A DNA stretch of 64,000 bases from VRUE01 sp963753585 (GTDB lineage: Bacteria > Actinomycetota > Thermoleophilia > Solirubrobacterales > 70-9), in assembly GCA_963753585.1 (NCBI GenBank), contig CAVWCU010000001.1:62001-126000 (forward strand). Reading direction: 5' to 3'. Made by a program: the position numbers and the translations under genes. Positions 54,083 to 62,005 of the stretch are shown piece by piece. How positions within the stretch are numbered: the first letter of the stretch is position 1; the number at the start of each line of letters is the position of its first letter. The notes under the pieces are model-generated. The model searched no databases. It was not told where the DNA came from and saw only the letters and a list, made by a program, of their open reading frames with translations.

Positions 54083-54446
54083 TGCCTCTGCCGCTCTCGC
54101 GTATGTCCTCGAAGAGCGGGGAAGCGAGCAGGTGCTCGATGTGATCGACGGGGCCGCCATCTCGACCGTCAACTGGGCCGAGGTGGTCGAGAAGGCGATT
54201 TCCGCCGATGTCGACGACCGGTCGTTGCGGTCGATCTTCGAAGGTCTAGGGGCAGCCGTGCTGCCAGTCGACGCCGACCAGGCTGAGTACGCGGCGCGTC
54301 TCCACAAACCCACGAGGGGCCTTGGCCTCTCCCTCGCCGACCGCATTTGCTTCGCGCTTGCCGCGAGCCGCAATGCGCCCGTGATGACGGCCGATAAGGC
54401 CTGGGTCGAGGTCGACGTCGGGGTCGAGGTTCAGCTGATTCGCTGA
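54060..54446 (+). CDS. vapC: PIN-domain ribonuclease toxin (VapC)
   Basis: This 128-residue PIN protein has the four acidic residues: VVIDASAALAYVLEERG (Asp), NWAEVVEKAIS (Glu), LSLADRICFALAASRNAPVM (Asp) and TADKAWVEVDVGVEVQLIR (Asp). VapC toxins cut tRNA or rRNA when freed from VapB. It follows the antitoxin with a 23-nt overlap. Confidence 0.9.
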   Translation: MSSGVVIDASAALAYVLEERGSEQVLDVIDGAAISTVNWAEVVEKAISADVDDRSLRSIFEGLGAAVLPVDADQAEYAARLHKPTRGLGLSLADRICFALAASRNAPVMTADKAWVEVDVGVEVQLIR

Positions 54447-54458
54447 ACAGCGGTGGCG

Positions 54459-54662
54459 TTACTCCTCGCGCGGGGTGATGCGGAAGGTCGAGACGACCTC
54501 GGCCTGTTTGGCCTCGGGGTGGACCACGTAAGCGCTGGGACCGCCGCCGAACCAGCCGGAGCTCTCGTTGTCGGCGACGAAGATCCCGGGGTGGTGACGA
54601 CCGTCGCCGTCCTCGACCCAGACCTTGTCGCCCTCCTTGAACCCGTGTTCGATCTCGCTCAC
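54459..54662 (-). CDS. Small protein of unknown function with KOW/DUF1918-like start
   Basis: The 67-residue product (SEIEHGFKEGDKVWVEDGDG, RHHPGIFVADNESSGWFGGG) begins with a small beta-barrel-like FxxGDxVWVED segment, then VHPEAKQAEVVSTFRI. GTG 54662 is chosen because TAGGCT (complement of 54671-54676) lies 8 nt upstream; a GTG at 54686 would lie on the wrong side of that hexamer. The role is unknown. Confidence 0.6.
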   Translation of the reverse strand: MSEIEHGFKEGDKVWVEDGDGRHHPGIFVADNESSGWFGGGPSAYVVHPEAKQAEVVSTFRITPREE

Positions 54663-54690
54663 GGCGTCGGAGCCTAGCCGGTCCACCCGC

Positions 54691-54735
54691 CGACGGGCCG
54701 AAATGTCAACTATGCATTGACATTTCGGCCCGTCG
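54691..54735. terminator. Hairpin after the secreted protein gene
   Basis: CGACGGGCCGAAATGTCAA (54691-54709) and its exact complement (54717-54735) enclose 7 nt. It lies 13 nt beyond the stop of the minus-strand gene at 54748 and just upstream of the small minus-strand gene, so it separates the two transcripts. Confidence 0.75.
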
Positions 54736-54747
54736 GGGGCCTTTGGG

Positions 54748-55272
54748 CTATGGACAGACGACGATCAGGTGGAAGTCGGCGTCCGCGTCGAGCCCTTTCT
54801 CGTCGCGAGTGCGAACCTCGATCGCGTTGGCGTTGGCCGGCGAGGTGTTCGTCTGCGCGTACCCTGCGCCCGGAACCGACGTGCCCGCGTTGTCGCGACC
54901 GGCGACGTTGGCGCAGCCGCTGATGTTCGCCGGGAACGCCACCGTGACGGCACCGCCGCCCTCGGTCGCGGTCACCCCCGCGTCGCTGGTCCGCGCCAGG
55001 GCGGCATTACCGGCACCAGCCGGGTTGTTGACCACCGCCCAGTACGTGTGGGCCGCTCTCTGTGCGATCGGCACGACGCCCAGCTTGTTGGTGTTGATCT
55101 GGAACCCGGTCAGGGTCTTTTTCTTGAGCTTCCCCCCGCCGATCGTCTGCTTCTTGATCGCCCCTCCGTTGATCGTCTGTGCCGCATAGGCGGTCCCGGC
55201 CAGCGCGACGAGGAGTGCCACGAGGGCGACGATCATCGCCGGCGACGGCAGCCTCTGCTTGAGCGCGTCCAT
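54748..55272 (-). CDS. Secreted protein of a Solirubrobacterales-type family
   Basis: The 174-residue product has a signal or anchor segment (RLPSPAMIVALVALLVALAG, TAYAAQ), followed by repeats of INGGAIKKQTIGGGKLKKKT type. Such Lys/Gly/Thr motifs are known from a large family in this bacterial order. The rest (TYWAVVNNPAGAGNAALART, SGCANVAGRDNAGTSVPGAG) is a beta-rich domain. The function is unknown. A purine-rich ribosome site (GAAGGGGGA) precedes the ATG. Confidence 0.75.
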   Translation of the reverse strand: MDALKQRLPSPAMIVALVALLVALAGTAYAAQTINGGAIKKQTIGGGKLKKKTLTGFQINTNKLGVVPIAQRAAHTYWAVVNNPAGAGNAALARTSDAGVTATEGGGAVTVAFPANISGCANVAGRDNAGTSVPGAGYAQTNTSPANANAIEVRTRDEKGLDADADFHLIVVCP

Positions 55273-55387
55273 GGAAATCCCCCTTCTGTTTCGAGGACGT
55301 GTCTGGTCTACCCACAAATAGTGGGCATAAGCTCAGACACATAAGGCCGCGCGAGTTTCGGCCGACGCGACGAACGGTTGTCGGCTC

Positions 55388-55639
55388 CTAGTGGTGGGCG
55401 ATGCCCATGGTGCCGCGGGGATCGCCGCTGTGCTCGGCGAGATCCTCGAGCTCGGCGATCTTGCGCTCCCCTTCGATCCGGGCCGGGTCCTCGGCGGCCA
55501 GCGGCGCGATCAGCCGGCGGATCCGGTTGCGGACCTGGAGGGCGAAGTGTGGGGTGGAGGCTCCGGCGAGCGCCCGGATGTCCTCGGCGGTGACCGGATC
55601 GGTTGCTCCCAGCAGGGCGGGGCTCTCGGCTTCGCTCAC
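55388..55639 (-). CDS. Small helical protein coupled to the cell-wall-binding protein gene
   Basis: The GTG start at 55639 overlaps the stop of the upstream CWB2 gene (GTGA), so translation is coupled. The 83-residue product (SEAESPALLGATDPVTAEDI, RALAGASTPHFALQVRNRIR) is helical, charged and has no signal peptide, so it stays in the cytosol while its partner is exported. I do not recognise the family. Confidence 0.65.
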   Translation of the reverse strand: MSEAESPALLGATDPVTAEDIRALAGASTPHFALQVRNRIRRLIAPLAAEDPARIEGERKIAELEDLAEHSGDPRGTMGIAHH

Positions 55640-56976
55640 GGTTCCGTCCCTCCGATCCTGGCCAGTTCGGCCAGCTGGTCGATCTCGGCTTGCTGGTTCA
55701 CGTCGATGGCCTCCTGATCTCCGATCACCCACACGTGGTTGTAGAAGGCGCGGGTCGGATCTGTCGTGTACCCCGGCTTGACGTCGAGCAGGTACTCGCG
55801 CAGCGCCGCCGGCAGCGTACCGGCGTCGTCGGTGAGCAGCAACGGACCCCACGTCCCCGATGCCGAGAGCGGCGAGGCGACGGCCGCGGCCAGCGGCGCG
55901 TCGCTGCGTGCGACGACGAAGCCGTGGCCGGGGTCGTTGACGTTCCAGCCGAAGCCGCCGCCGGCGTAGCGGGCGAGCGCGATCGCGTTCGCGACCGGAT
56001 CCTCGCCGGAGACGCGCCGGACGCGCCCGCCGAGCTTGCCGACTTCCCGCACCACGCTCGAGGAGATCGCCGAAGACGGGCCGAGCACGTAGACGGGGAC
56101 CTTCGGGTGCGTGCGCAGCGCCTGCGCGGTCGGCGTCGGCAGCTTCTCGGCCCCGCTGAAGAGCACCGGGTCGCCTGAGCGTGCCGCCCAGGCAGCGGCT
56201 GGGATGGCGAGCTCCGGCTTGGCTTCGGGAGCAAGGATGAAATGGGCCGGGGGACCGTCGAAGAGCTTGTCGCGCTCGGCTGCGATCGAGGCCGCGAGCG
56301 CAGCGGCCCCGGGTGCATCGACCCGGTTGGCCTTCAGCTCGCCCGGAGTTGCCGCGTCGCCGATGACGAACGCCTGGGTGCCGCCGGCCTCGACGCTGCC
56401 GCGCGGGGCCAGCGCGGCGAGGGCCTGCTCGGTCGGCTCGGGCAGGTCGTCTCCAGAGGAGACCAGAAGCGGCGAGCGCAGCGGTTCCGCCATCAGCACC
56501 GAGGCCGCGACCGCCCCCTGCCAGTCGTCCTCGTCGACGATCGTGACCGACGTGGGCCGCTGTGCCGCGGTCGCCGAGGGGAAGACGGCGAGGGTCACCG
56601 CCGCGGCGATCGCGACGGGGTCCGACCCGCCGACCCGCGTCGTGTTGTTGGTCGCGAAGGAGGGGTACCCCAGCTCTTCGGCCGCCTCGGCCGCGGGAGT
56701 CTCCACCTCCTCGGCAGTCGTCTCGGGGGAGCCCTGCGTGGGTGCCGGCGCGGGCTCGGGCGCGTCCTCGTTCGACCCACCGCCTCCGAGCACGGCCGCG
56801 ACGAGGAATACGACCGCGACCGCGACCAGGCCGGCAACCGCCTTCAGGGCCGCGGGCACCGGCCTGCGGCGGCGTCTGGGTTGCTTTTTCGCCGGGGGTG
56901 GCGGTTTTGGCTGGGACTCGCTCGTCTCCGCCGATGCCGACGGGAGGTCGGCGTTGATGGGGCGCTTCCCGGGCAC
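55636..56976 (-). CDS. Membrane-anchored protein with CWB2-like cell-wall-binding repeats
   Basis: This 446-residue protein has a basic cytoplasmic start (AKKQPRRRRRPVPAALKAVA), one membrane segment (GLVAVAVVFLVAAVLGGGG) and an acidic Pro/Thr linker. Three copies of a cell-wall-binding repeat 2-like unit follow, with marks such as DPVAIAAAVTLAVFPSATAA, FVIGDAATPGELKANRVD and VPVYVLGPSSAISSSVVREV. The GTG start (56976) lies 8 nt after TAGCTT (complement of 56985-56990). It should display on the cell surface. Confidence 0.8.
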   Translation of the reverse strand: MPGKRPINADLPSASAETSESQPKPPPPAKKQPRRRRRPVPAALKAVAGLVAVAVVFLVAAVLGGGGSNEDAPEPAPAPTQGSPETTAEEVETPAAEAAEELGYPSFATNNTTRVGGSDPVAIAAAVTLAVFPSATAAQRPTSVTIVDEDDWQGAVAASVLMAEPLRSPLLVSSGDDLPEPTEQALAALAPRGSVEAGGTQAFVIGDAATPGELKANRVDAPGAAALAASIAAERDKLFDGPPAHFILAPEAKPELAIPAAAWAARSGDPVLFSGAEKLPTPTAQALRTHPKVPVYVLGPSSAISSSVVREVGKLGGRVRRVSGEDPVANAIALARYAGGGFGWNVNDPGHGFVVARSDAPLAAAVASPLSASGTWGPLLLTDDAGTLPAALREYLLDVKPGYTTDPTRAFYNHVWVIGDQEAIDVNQQAEIDQLAELARIGGTEP

Positions 56977-57004
56977 GGACCGGAAAGCTACAGCGGGGCG
57001 GTGG

Positions 57005-57172
57005 CCAGGAGGGACTAGCGAAACCCCCGCCCACGCCTGGCGGCGGCGGACACTGCGCGGTACAGCGTCCTCGGGAGGCCGAATAGCGCTGCTATTCGGC
57101 CTCCCTGCGTCCTTGTCCCGCTTGGTCCGGCGCTCGCCAGCCGCCCACGCGGGTTTCGCTAGTCCCTCCTGG
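57005..57172. repeat. 168-bp nested palindrome (best copy)
   Basis: Perfect 22-bp outer arms (57005-57026, beginning CCAGGAGGGACTAGCG, and 57151-57172) enclose GCGTCCTCGG, a perfect 15-bp inner stem GGGAGGCCGAATAGC-GCT-GCTATTCGGCCTCCC-type (57073-57105), CCTGCGTCCTTG and CGCTTGGTCCGGCGCTCGC. It lies between divergent genes. The copy at 43128-43296 is its inverted homologue. Confidence 0.85.
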
Positions 57173-57199
57173 CTGGTCAGCTAATCTTCATTCGACTGG

Positions 57200-57215
57200 T
57201 TGACTGACCAGTCAA
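57200..57215. promoter_or_regulatory. TetR-type operator upstream of acyl-CoA dehydrogenase
   Basis: TTGACTG-AC-CAGTCAA is a perfect 7-bp inverted repeat 38 nt before the start codon, directly beside an ACTGGTTGACTG half. Its form is like the operators of TetR-family acyl-CoA-responsive repressors. The repressor gene is not in this window. Confidence 0.6.
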
Positions 57216-57253
57216 TCAAGACCGGTGAGAGGCGCCGACCAAGAGGGGACCCA

Positions 57254-58519
57254 ATGGATTTCGCACTTAACGAGGAGCAGCAGGAGTTCAAGGAGCGCTG
57301 CCGGACCTTCGCCCGCGAGGTGATCCGGCCCGCGGCCCGCAAGCACGACGAAGAGGAGAGCATTCCCTGGGAGGTGATCAAAGAGGCGCGCAAGCAGGGC
57401 TTCGGCGGCCTCGAGGCGATCCAGCGCTCGGCCGGGGACGGCGAGGGCCAGATGCAGGTGATCTCGGCCGAAGAGTTCCACTGGGGCTGCGCCGGCATCG
57501 CCCTGGCGATCTCCGGCTCCGGTCTTGCGGCGGCTGGGATCGCGTCCTCGGGCACGCCGGAGCAGATCGGCCAGTGGGTTCCCGAGTGCTTCGGCAGTGG
57601 CGACGAGATCAAGCTCGGCGCCTACGCGGTCACCGAGCCGCAGGCCGGCTCCGACGTGAAGAGCCTGAAGACGACGGCGAAGCGCGACGGTGACGAGTGG
57701 GTCCTCAACGGGACCAAGGTCTTCATCACCAACGGTGGGATTGCCGACGTCCACGTCGTCGTCGCCACTGTCGACCCGGCGCTTGGCACCCGCGGCCAGG
57801 CCTCCTTCGTCGTCGGCAAGGACACCCCTGGCCTGACCCAGGGAAAGAAGGAGTCCAAGCTCGGCATCCGCGCCTCCCACACGGCCGAGATCGTGCTCGA
57901 CGACTGCCGCATCCCGATCGAGAACCTGCTCGGCGGCGAGGAGAAGCTGGAGCGCAAGCTGCAGCGTGGGCGGGAAGGAAAGAAGTCGCGTGGCGCCGAC
58001 GCGCTCGCGACCTTCGAGATCACCCGCCCGCTGGTCGGCGCCTCGGCGCTCGGCATCGCCCAGGCCGCCTACGAGTGGACGCTCGAGTACCTCGACGGCC
58101 AGACCGAGGACGGCAGGCCGCTGCTCGGAGAGCAGCGCATCCAGCAGACCCTGGCCGACGTCGCCACCGAGATCGAGGCCGCGCGCCTGCTTGTCCAGCG
58201 CGCCGCCTGGATGGGACGCAACGGCATCCCGATGACGGGGGGCCAGGGCTCGATGTCGAAGCTCAAGGGTGGCGACGTGACGATGTGGGCGACGACCACG
58301 CTGATGGACCTCGTCGGCCCCTATGCCTGGAGCAAGGACTGCCCGCTGGAGAAGTTCTTCCGCGACGCGAAGATCTACCAGCTCTTCGAGGGCACCGCCG
58401 AGATCCAGCGCATGGTCATCTCGCGCATGCAGGCCCGCGAGTACGCCGACCGCCTCGGGTATGCCGCTGAAGTCGCTGACCAGGCGATGGCGGAGAAGAA
58501 GGAGCCAGTTCCCGCTTAA
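57254..58519 (+). CDS. Acyl-CoA dehydrogenase
   Basis: This 421-residue enzyme carries out the first step of beta-oxidation, passing electrons to ETF. LNEEQQEFKERCRTFAREVI starts the helical domain. FAD and substrate motifs are AYAVTEPQAGSDVKSLKTTA and VLNGTKVFITNGGIADVHVV, and the C-terminus has KIYQLFEGTAEIQRMVISRM with the catalytic Glu in the FEGTAE motif. It has an insertion (KLERKLQRGREGKKSRGADA) not usual in the family. A GAGGGGA ribosome site precedes ATG 57254. It stands alone behind a TetR-like operator. Confidence 0.94.
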   Translation: MDFALNEEQQEFKERCRTFAREVIRPAARKHDEEESIPWEVIKEARKQGFGGLEAIQRSAGDGEGQMQVISAEEFHWGCAGIALAISGSGLAAAGIASSGTPEQIGQWVPECFGSGDEIKLGAYAVTEPQAGSDVKSLKTTAKRDGDEWVLNGTKVFITNGGIADVHVVVATVDPALGTRGQASFVVGKDTPGLTQGKKESKLGIRASHTAEIVLDDCRIPIENLLGGEEKLERKLQRGREGKKSRGADALATFEITRPLVGASALGIAQAAYEWTLEYLDGQTEDGRPLLGEQRIQQTLADVATEIEAARLLVQRAAWMGRNGIPMTGGQGSMSKLKGGDVTMWATTTLMDLVGPYAWSKDCPLEKFFRDAKIYQLFEGTAEIQRMVISRMQAREYADRLGYAAEVADQAMAEKKEPVPA

Positions 58520-58585
58520 GCGCAGCCTCTAAGGACCGGGACCCCCGAGGGCTCCCAAGGGTCGTGAAGGCCCTAATCTCGGGGC

Positions 58586-59494
58586 GTGCACTCCCACTCG
58601 CATGCTCTTGACGCGCGGCGCGGCGACAGCCGGCGGCGGATGTGGGTTGCGCTTGGGATCAACGGTGCGATGCTCATTGCGGAGGCGGTCGGCGGGGTGC
58701 TTACCGGGTCGCTAGCTGTGCTTGCCGACGCAGGGCACCTGCTGTCCGACGTCGGGGCGATTGCGCTGGCGCTGTTTGCGGCTTCGCTTGCTGCCCGGCC
58801 CGCCGGTGGGCGGATGACCTTCGGGTACCACCGCTCGGAGATTCTCGCTGCCCTGCTCAACGGGCTGCTGTTGGTGGCGGTGGCGCTCGCCGTCGCCTAT
58901 GCCGCCGTCGGCCGGCTCGGCGATCCCCCCGAGATCGACGGTCTTGGGGTGCTGGCCCTCGGTCTCTTCGGCCTCCTCGGAAATGTGGCGGCGACCGTGG
59001 TCCTCGCCCGCGGCGAGCGCGCCGACGTCAACCTCGAGGGCGTCCTGCGCCACAGCGCCGCCGACGCGCTCGGCTCGGTCGGCGTCGTCCTCGCCGGCGC
59101 CTTCGTCCTCGCAGGCGGCTCGTCCATCGTCGACCCCGTCGTCAGCCTCCTGATCGCCGCGCTGATCCTCGCCTCCTCCTGGCGCTTGATCGCCGAGCCG
59201 CTCGGCGTGCTGATGGAGGCCGCCCCGCCAGGCGTCGACGTCGACGAGGCGGGGGCCGCCATCTGCGAAGAGGAGGGGGTGCGCTCGGTCCACGACCTGC
59301 ACGTATGGACGGTCACCTCAGGATTCGGCGCCCTCGCGGCTCACGTCGTCGTCTCGCCCGAGTGCGATCGGGACCTGGTGCGGCGCCGGCTCGAGCTGTT
59401 GCTGCACGAGCGCTTCGGCATCGATCACACCACCCTGCAGATGGAGGAGCAGGTGCCCGAAGCCCTACTGCGGGTCGAGAACGCACCCCGCTAG
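58586..59494 (+). CDS. Cation diffusion facilitator (CzcD/ZnT type)
   Basis: This 302-residue exporter has six membrane helices and a cytoplasmic C-terminal domain. The transport site His-Asp residues are in AVLADAGHLLSDVGAIALAL (helix 2) and LRHSAADALGSVGVVLAGAF (helix 5); the C-domain has SVHDLHVWTVTSGFGALAAH. It begins MHSHSHALDARRGD, a short His-rich tail. It exchanges Zn2+ (or Cd/Co) for protons. GTG 58586 follows TAATCT (58574-58579) at 6 nt. Confidence 0.93.
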   Translation: MHSHSHALDARRGDSRRRMWVALGINGAMLIAEAVGGVLTGSLAVLADAGHLLSDVGAIALALFAASLAARPAGGRMTFGYHRSEILAALLNGLLLVAVALAVAYAAVGRLGDPPEIDGLGVLALGLFGLLGNVAATVVLARGERADVNLEGVLRHSAADALGSVGVVLAGAFVLAGGSSIVDPVVSLLIAALILASSWRLIAEPLGVLMEAAPPGVDVDEAGAAICEEEGVRSVHDLHVWTVTSGFGALAAHVVVSPECDRDLVRRRLELLLHERFGIDHTTLQMEEQVPEALLRVENAPR

Positions 59495-59528
59495 ATGGTT
59501 GATCCACGGCCGTGGATCAACCATCTAG
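59491..59528. terminator. 38-nt perfect palindrome after the CDF gene
   Basis: CTAGATGGTTGATCCACGG is followed immediately by its exact complement, giving 19-bp arms without a loop. The CDF stop codon TAG (59492-59494) is inside. It lacks a T-tail. Confidence 0.75.
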
Positions 59529-59605
59529 GCTTGATCGCAAGCTCGGTTGCACGGCTAATGCCCTGCAAGGAAGCGATTCTTCGGCTCCGCTAGCCTGATT
59601 CGACG

Positions 59606-60787
59606 ATGCGCAAGACTCGCCCTGCCCTGGCGGCTCTCCTGGCCGCTGCGGCGGCGCTGCTCGTGCTGCTCGCAGCCGGTATCGCTTCCGCCGACGAACT
59701 CGAATCGAAGCTCGACCGCACCGAATCGAAGCTCTCCGAGGTGCGCGAGCGCAGCGGCGTGCTGACGACGACGATCTCCCGCTACAAGGACCGGATCGAC
59801 AGGCTGACCCGCGAGGTTGCGGTACTGCGCGGTCGCGAGGCCGCGGTCGAGGTGCGGCTCGACGCAAAGCAGGCCGAGCTCGACCGCGCAGTCGCCGAGC
59901 TCGATACCGCCAAGAGGCACCTGGCCGTGGTCCGCGCCCGCCTCAAGCGCGCGTTGGTGGCGCTGCGCGAGCGGCTGATCGCGATCTATGAGACCGGCAC
60001 CCCGGACGTGCTCAGCGTCATCGTCGGTGCCGACGGATACGACGACCTGATCGGCCGCACCGAATACCTCAACCACATACGCGGCATGGACGAAGCCATC
60101 GTCGGCCGCGTGCGCGACCTGCGTGACCAGGTGAAGAACACCGTCTTCCGTCTGCGCACGGCGAAGAACCGGATCGAGGCCGCGCGCGACGCTATCGCCG
60201 CCGAAGAGCGGGCGCTCGCAGGTGCCCGCGCCGCCGTGGAGCGGCGCCAGTCGGCGCTGGTCGCGGCGCGAGGCGAGCGCGTGGCGGCCCTGGAGAGGAT
60301 CCGCGAGACCGAGCAGGAGCTCCACGGAGAGGTGACCGAGATCCAGGCCGAGCTCGCTGCCCGGCTGGGCGAAACGGCTTCCGCGCCCCTCCCGGCGGGA
60401 CCGATCCGATACGGCTCCGGCCAGCTGATCTGGCCGGTGGACGGACCTGTCGTCTCGACCTTCGGAATGCGCTGGGGTCGCATGCACGAGGGCATCGACA
60501 TCGCGGTTCCGGCGGGGACCCCGATTCGCGCGGCCGCTGCCGGATCCGTCGTCCTGGTCCAGTCCGACGCCGAAAGCGGCGGCTACGGCAACTTCACCTG
60601 CCTCGACCACGGCGGCGGTCTGCAGACGTGCTATGCCCACCAGTCGTCCTTTGCGGTGACGTCGGGGAGTGTCTCCCAGGGCGACGTGATCGGGTACGTC
60701 GGCTGCACCGGGCACTGCTTCGGCGACCATCTGCACTTCGAGGTACGGGTCGGGGGCGGTCCGACCGACCCCCTGGGCTATCTGTAG
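59606..60787 (+). CDS. Secreted M23 peptidase with EnvC-like coiled coil
   Basis: This 393-residue protein has a signal peptide (RPALAALLAAAAALLVLLAA), a long coiled coil (about residues 30-260) and a C-terminal M23 LytM domain. Metal ligands are in STFGMRWGRMHEGIDIAVPA (His, Asp) and CFGDHLHFEVRVGG (His-x-His). It should cut peptide crosslinks in peptidoglycan, probably during division. Two Cys near VGCTGHCFGDH are unusual for LytM. TAGCCT (59591-59596) lies 9 nt before the ATG. Confidence 0.9.
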   Translation: MRKTRPALAALLAAAAALLVLLAAGIASADELESKLDRTESKLSEVRERSGVLTTTISRYKDRIDRLTREVAVLRGREAAVEVRLDAKQAELDRAVAELDTAKRHLAVVRARLKRALVALRERLIAIYETGTPDVLSVIVGADGYDDLIGRTEYLNHIRGMDEAIVGRVRDLRDQVKNTVFRLRTAKNRIEAARDAIAAEERALAGARAAVERRQSALVAARGERVAALERIRETEQELHGEVTEIQAELAARLGETASAPLPAGPIRYGSGQLIWPVDGPVVSTFGMRWGRMHEGIDIAVPAGTPIRAAAAGSVVLVQSDAESGGYGNFTCLDHGGGLQTCYAHQSSFAVTSGSVSQGDVIGYVGCTGHCFGDHLHFEVRVGGGPTDPLGYL

Positions 60788-60897
60788 GAGCGCCTAGCGA
60801 CTACCTACCTAAAATCGATCAAAAATTCGACTATTAGGTATGGCGTGACGGTTCTCCCCTGCGACTCTGGGTACCAAGCGACCAGGAGGCAATGTCG

Positions 60898-61554
60898 ATG
60901 GTTCGCCAGGCCCAGACCTATCTCGCGGGCGCCGTTTCGGCTACGGCGCTCGTCGCGGCTGCTGTCGTCGCCTTCGTCCTGCTCGTCTCCCTCCAGGCCC
61001 TGAAGGACTGGCCGCTGGCCGCTCTCGGCGGCGGCGAGGAGACGACCCTCTCTCCGGCTCGCCCAGTGGGCTCCGGCGGCGTTCCATCCTCTGCGGCGGC
61101 AGGGGGAGCCGCCTCGGTTCGGGCTGACGTCGGCGCTCAGGGAAGAGGGGGCACCGGCGCCGGGCAGCGCGGTGGAAACGCGGCTCTGGGCGAAGCCCCG
61201 GGTGAGGCACCGGTCGCCGCCGCGCCGACGGCAGGTCCTGTGGGCGGAGGCGGCTCCGAGGGTTCCGCCCCGTCCGGGTCGACGCCCTCCGCGGCGAGCG
61301 GTAGCACTGGCGGCGGCGCGGGATCCGGGGCGGGGGGCAGCTCTGGCCAATCCACCTCGGGGGCCGTCACCGGAACGGTCAACGACACCGTCTCCGGGGT
61401 CGACGAAGCCCTCGGCGGCGTTCTTGGCGACACCGGGGTGACCGAGGTGACCGAAACGACTGTGAACGGTGTGGCCGGGTCCGAATCCACAGTCGGGAAA
61501 ACGGTCGACAAAGTGGCCGAAACCGTCGGCGGCATCCTCGGCGGCGGCAAATAG
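60898..61554 (+). CDS. Secreted or anchored Gly/Ser/Thr-rich protein
   Basis: One N-terminal membrane segment (AVSATALVAAAVVAFVLLVS) is followed by roughly 170 residues of low-complexity Gly, Ser, Ala and Pro (GSTPSAASGSTGGGAGSGAG). A C-terminal part with repeated VT and VGKTVDKVAETV motifs closes the 218 residues. No enzyme motif is seen. ATG 60898 has an AGGAGG ribosome site at 8 nt, while ATG 60892 would have only about 2. The role is unknown, perhaps structural in the wall. Confidence 0.65.
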   Translation: MVRQAQTYLAGAVSATALVAAAVVAFVLLVSLQALKDWPLAALGGGEETTLSPARPVGSGGVPSSAAAGGAASVRADVGAQGRGGTGAGQRGGNAALGEAPGEAPVAAAPTAGPVGGGGSEGSAPSGSTPSAASGSTGGGAGSGAGGSSGQSTSGAVTGTVNDTVSGVDEALGGVLGDTGVTEVTETTVNGVAGSESTVGKTVDKVAETVGGILGGGK

Positions 61555-62005
61555 CCGGTTTCACTTTCGAGTTGAGGTGGGCTGTCGGGTGCCCCTCCCC
61601 AAAACGCGCGGCGGGAGCCGCGCTTGAGTGTTTTGGGGAGGGGCATCCGACAGCCCTTCTCGAAGCACAAAGCTCCGAAAAGCTTCTTGCAACCGAGGCG
61701 CCACCGGCTCCCCGAAAGCCCCACATGCCCTAGCGCCTGTTACGGGCGCCCCAAGCTTTAAAAAAAGCTTGGGGACCCTGGAGCCGGCTTCGCAGTCTGG
61801 GCGTAGCTCGGTGACGTGTTGGGAGGAGCCTGGCCGTCCTCCAGACGAATGTCGCGAAGCGGCGGAAATGCAATCCGGTGATTGCGCGGCCGTCAAGGCC
61901 GCGCTCCTGGTTGCACCGCGCTCGCGCGCGGTGCTCAATTCGACTGGAGGACGGCCAGGCTCCCCACCATCCGCCCTTGTCACGCAACCGTCACAATGCC
62001 CGCCT
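61555..62005. repeat. 450-bp noncoding tract of clustered palindromes before lysA
   Basis: No convincing gene is seen. It contains three separate stem structures. First, 27-nt arms with one mismatch (61579-61605 and 61630-61656) surround a GCGCGGC/GCCGCGC hairpin. Second, CCCCAAGCTTT-4-AAAGCTTGGGG (61749-61774) is nested in CCGGCTCC/GGAGCCGG. Third, 26-nt arms with one mismatch (61825-61850 and 61938-61963) surround GCGCGGCC-5-GGCCGCGC. The lysA promoter must also be here. Confidence 0.7.

Noticed and set aside
55388..57034. A 548-codon minus-strand frame covering the CWB2 gene
   Set aside because: Most of it is the Arg/Gly-rich shadow of the CWB2 frame; only the last 83 codons, starting at the GTG at 55639, look real.
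60788..60890. Riboswitch in the AT-rich leader of the Gly/Ser-rich protein gene
   Set aside because: TACCTA/TAGGTA pair around 29 nt, but no known riboswitch motif was matched.
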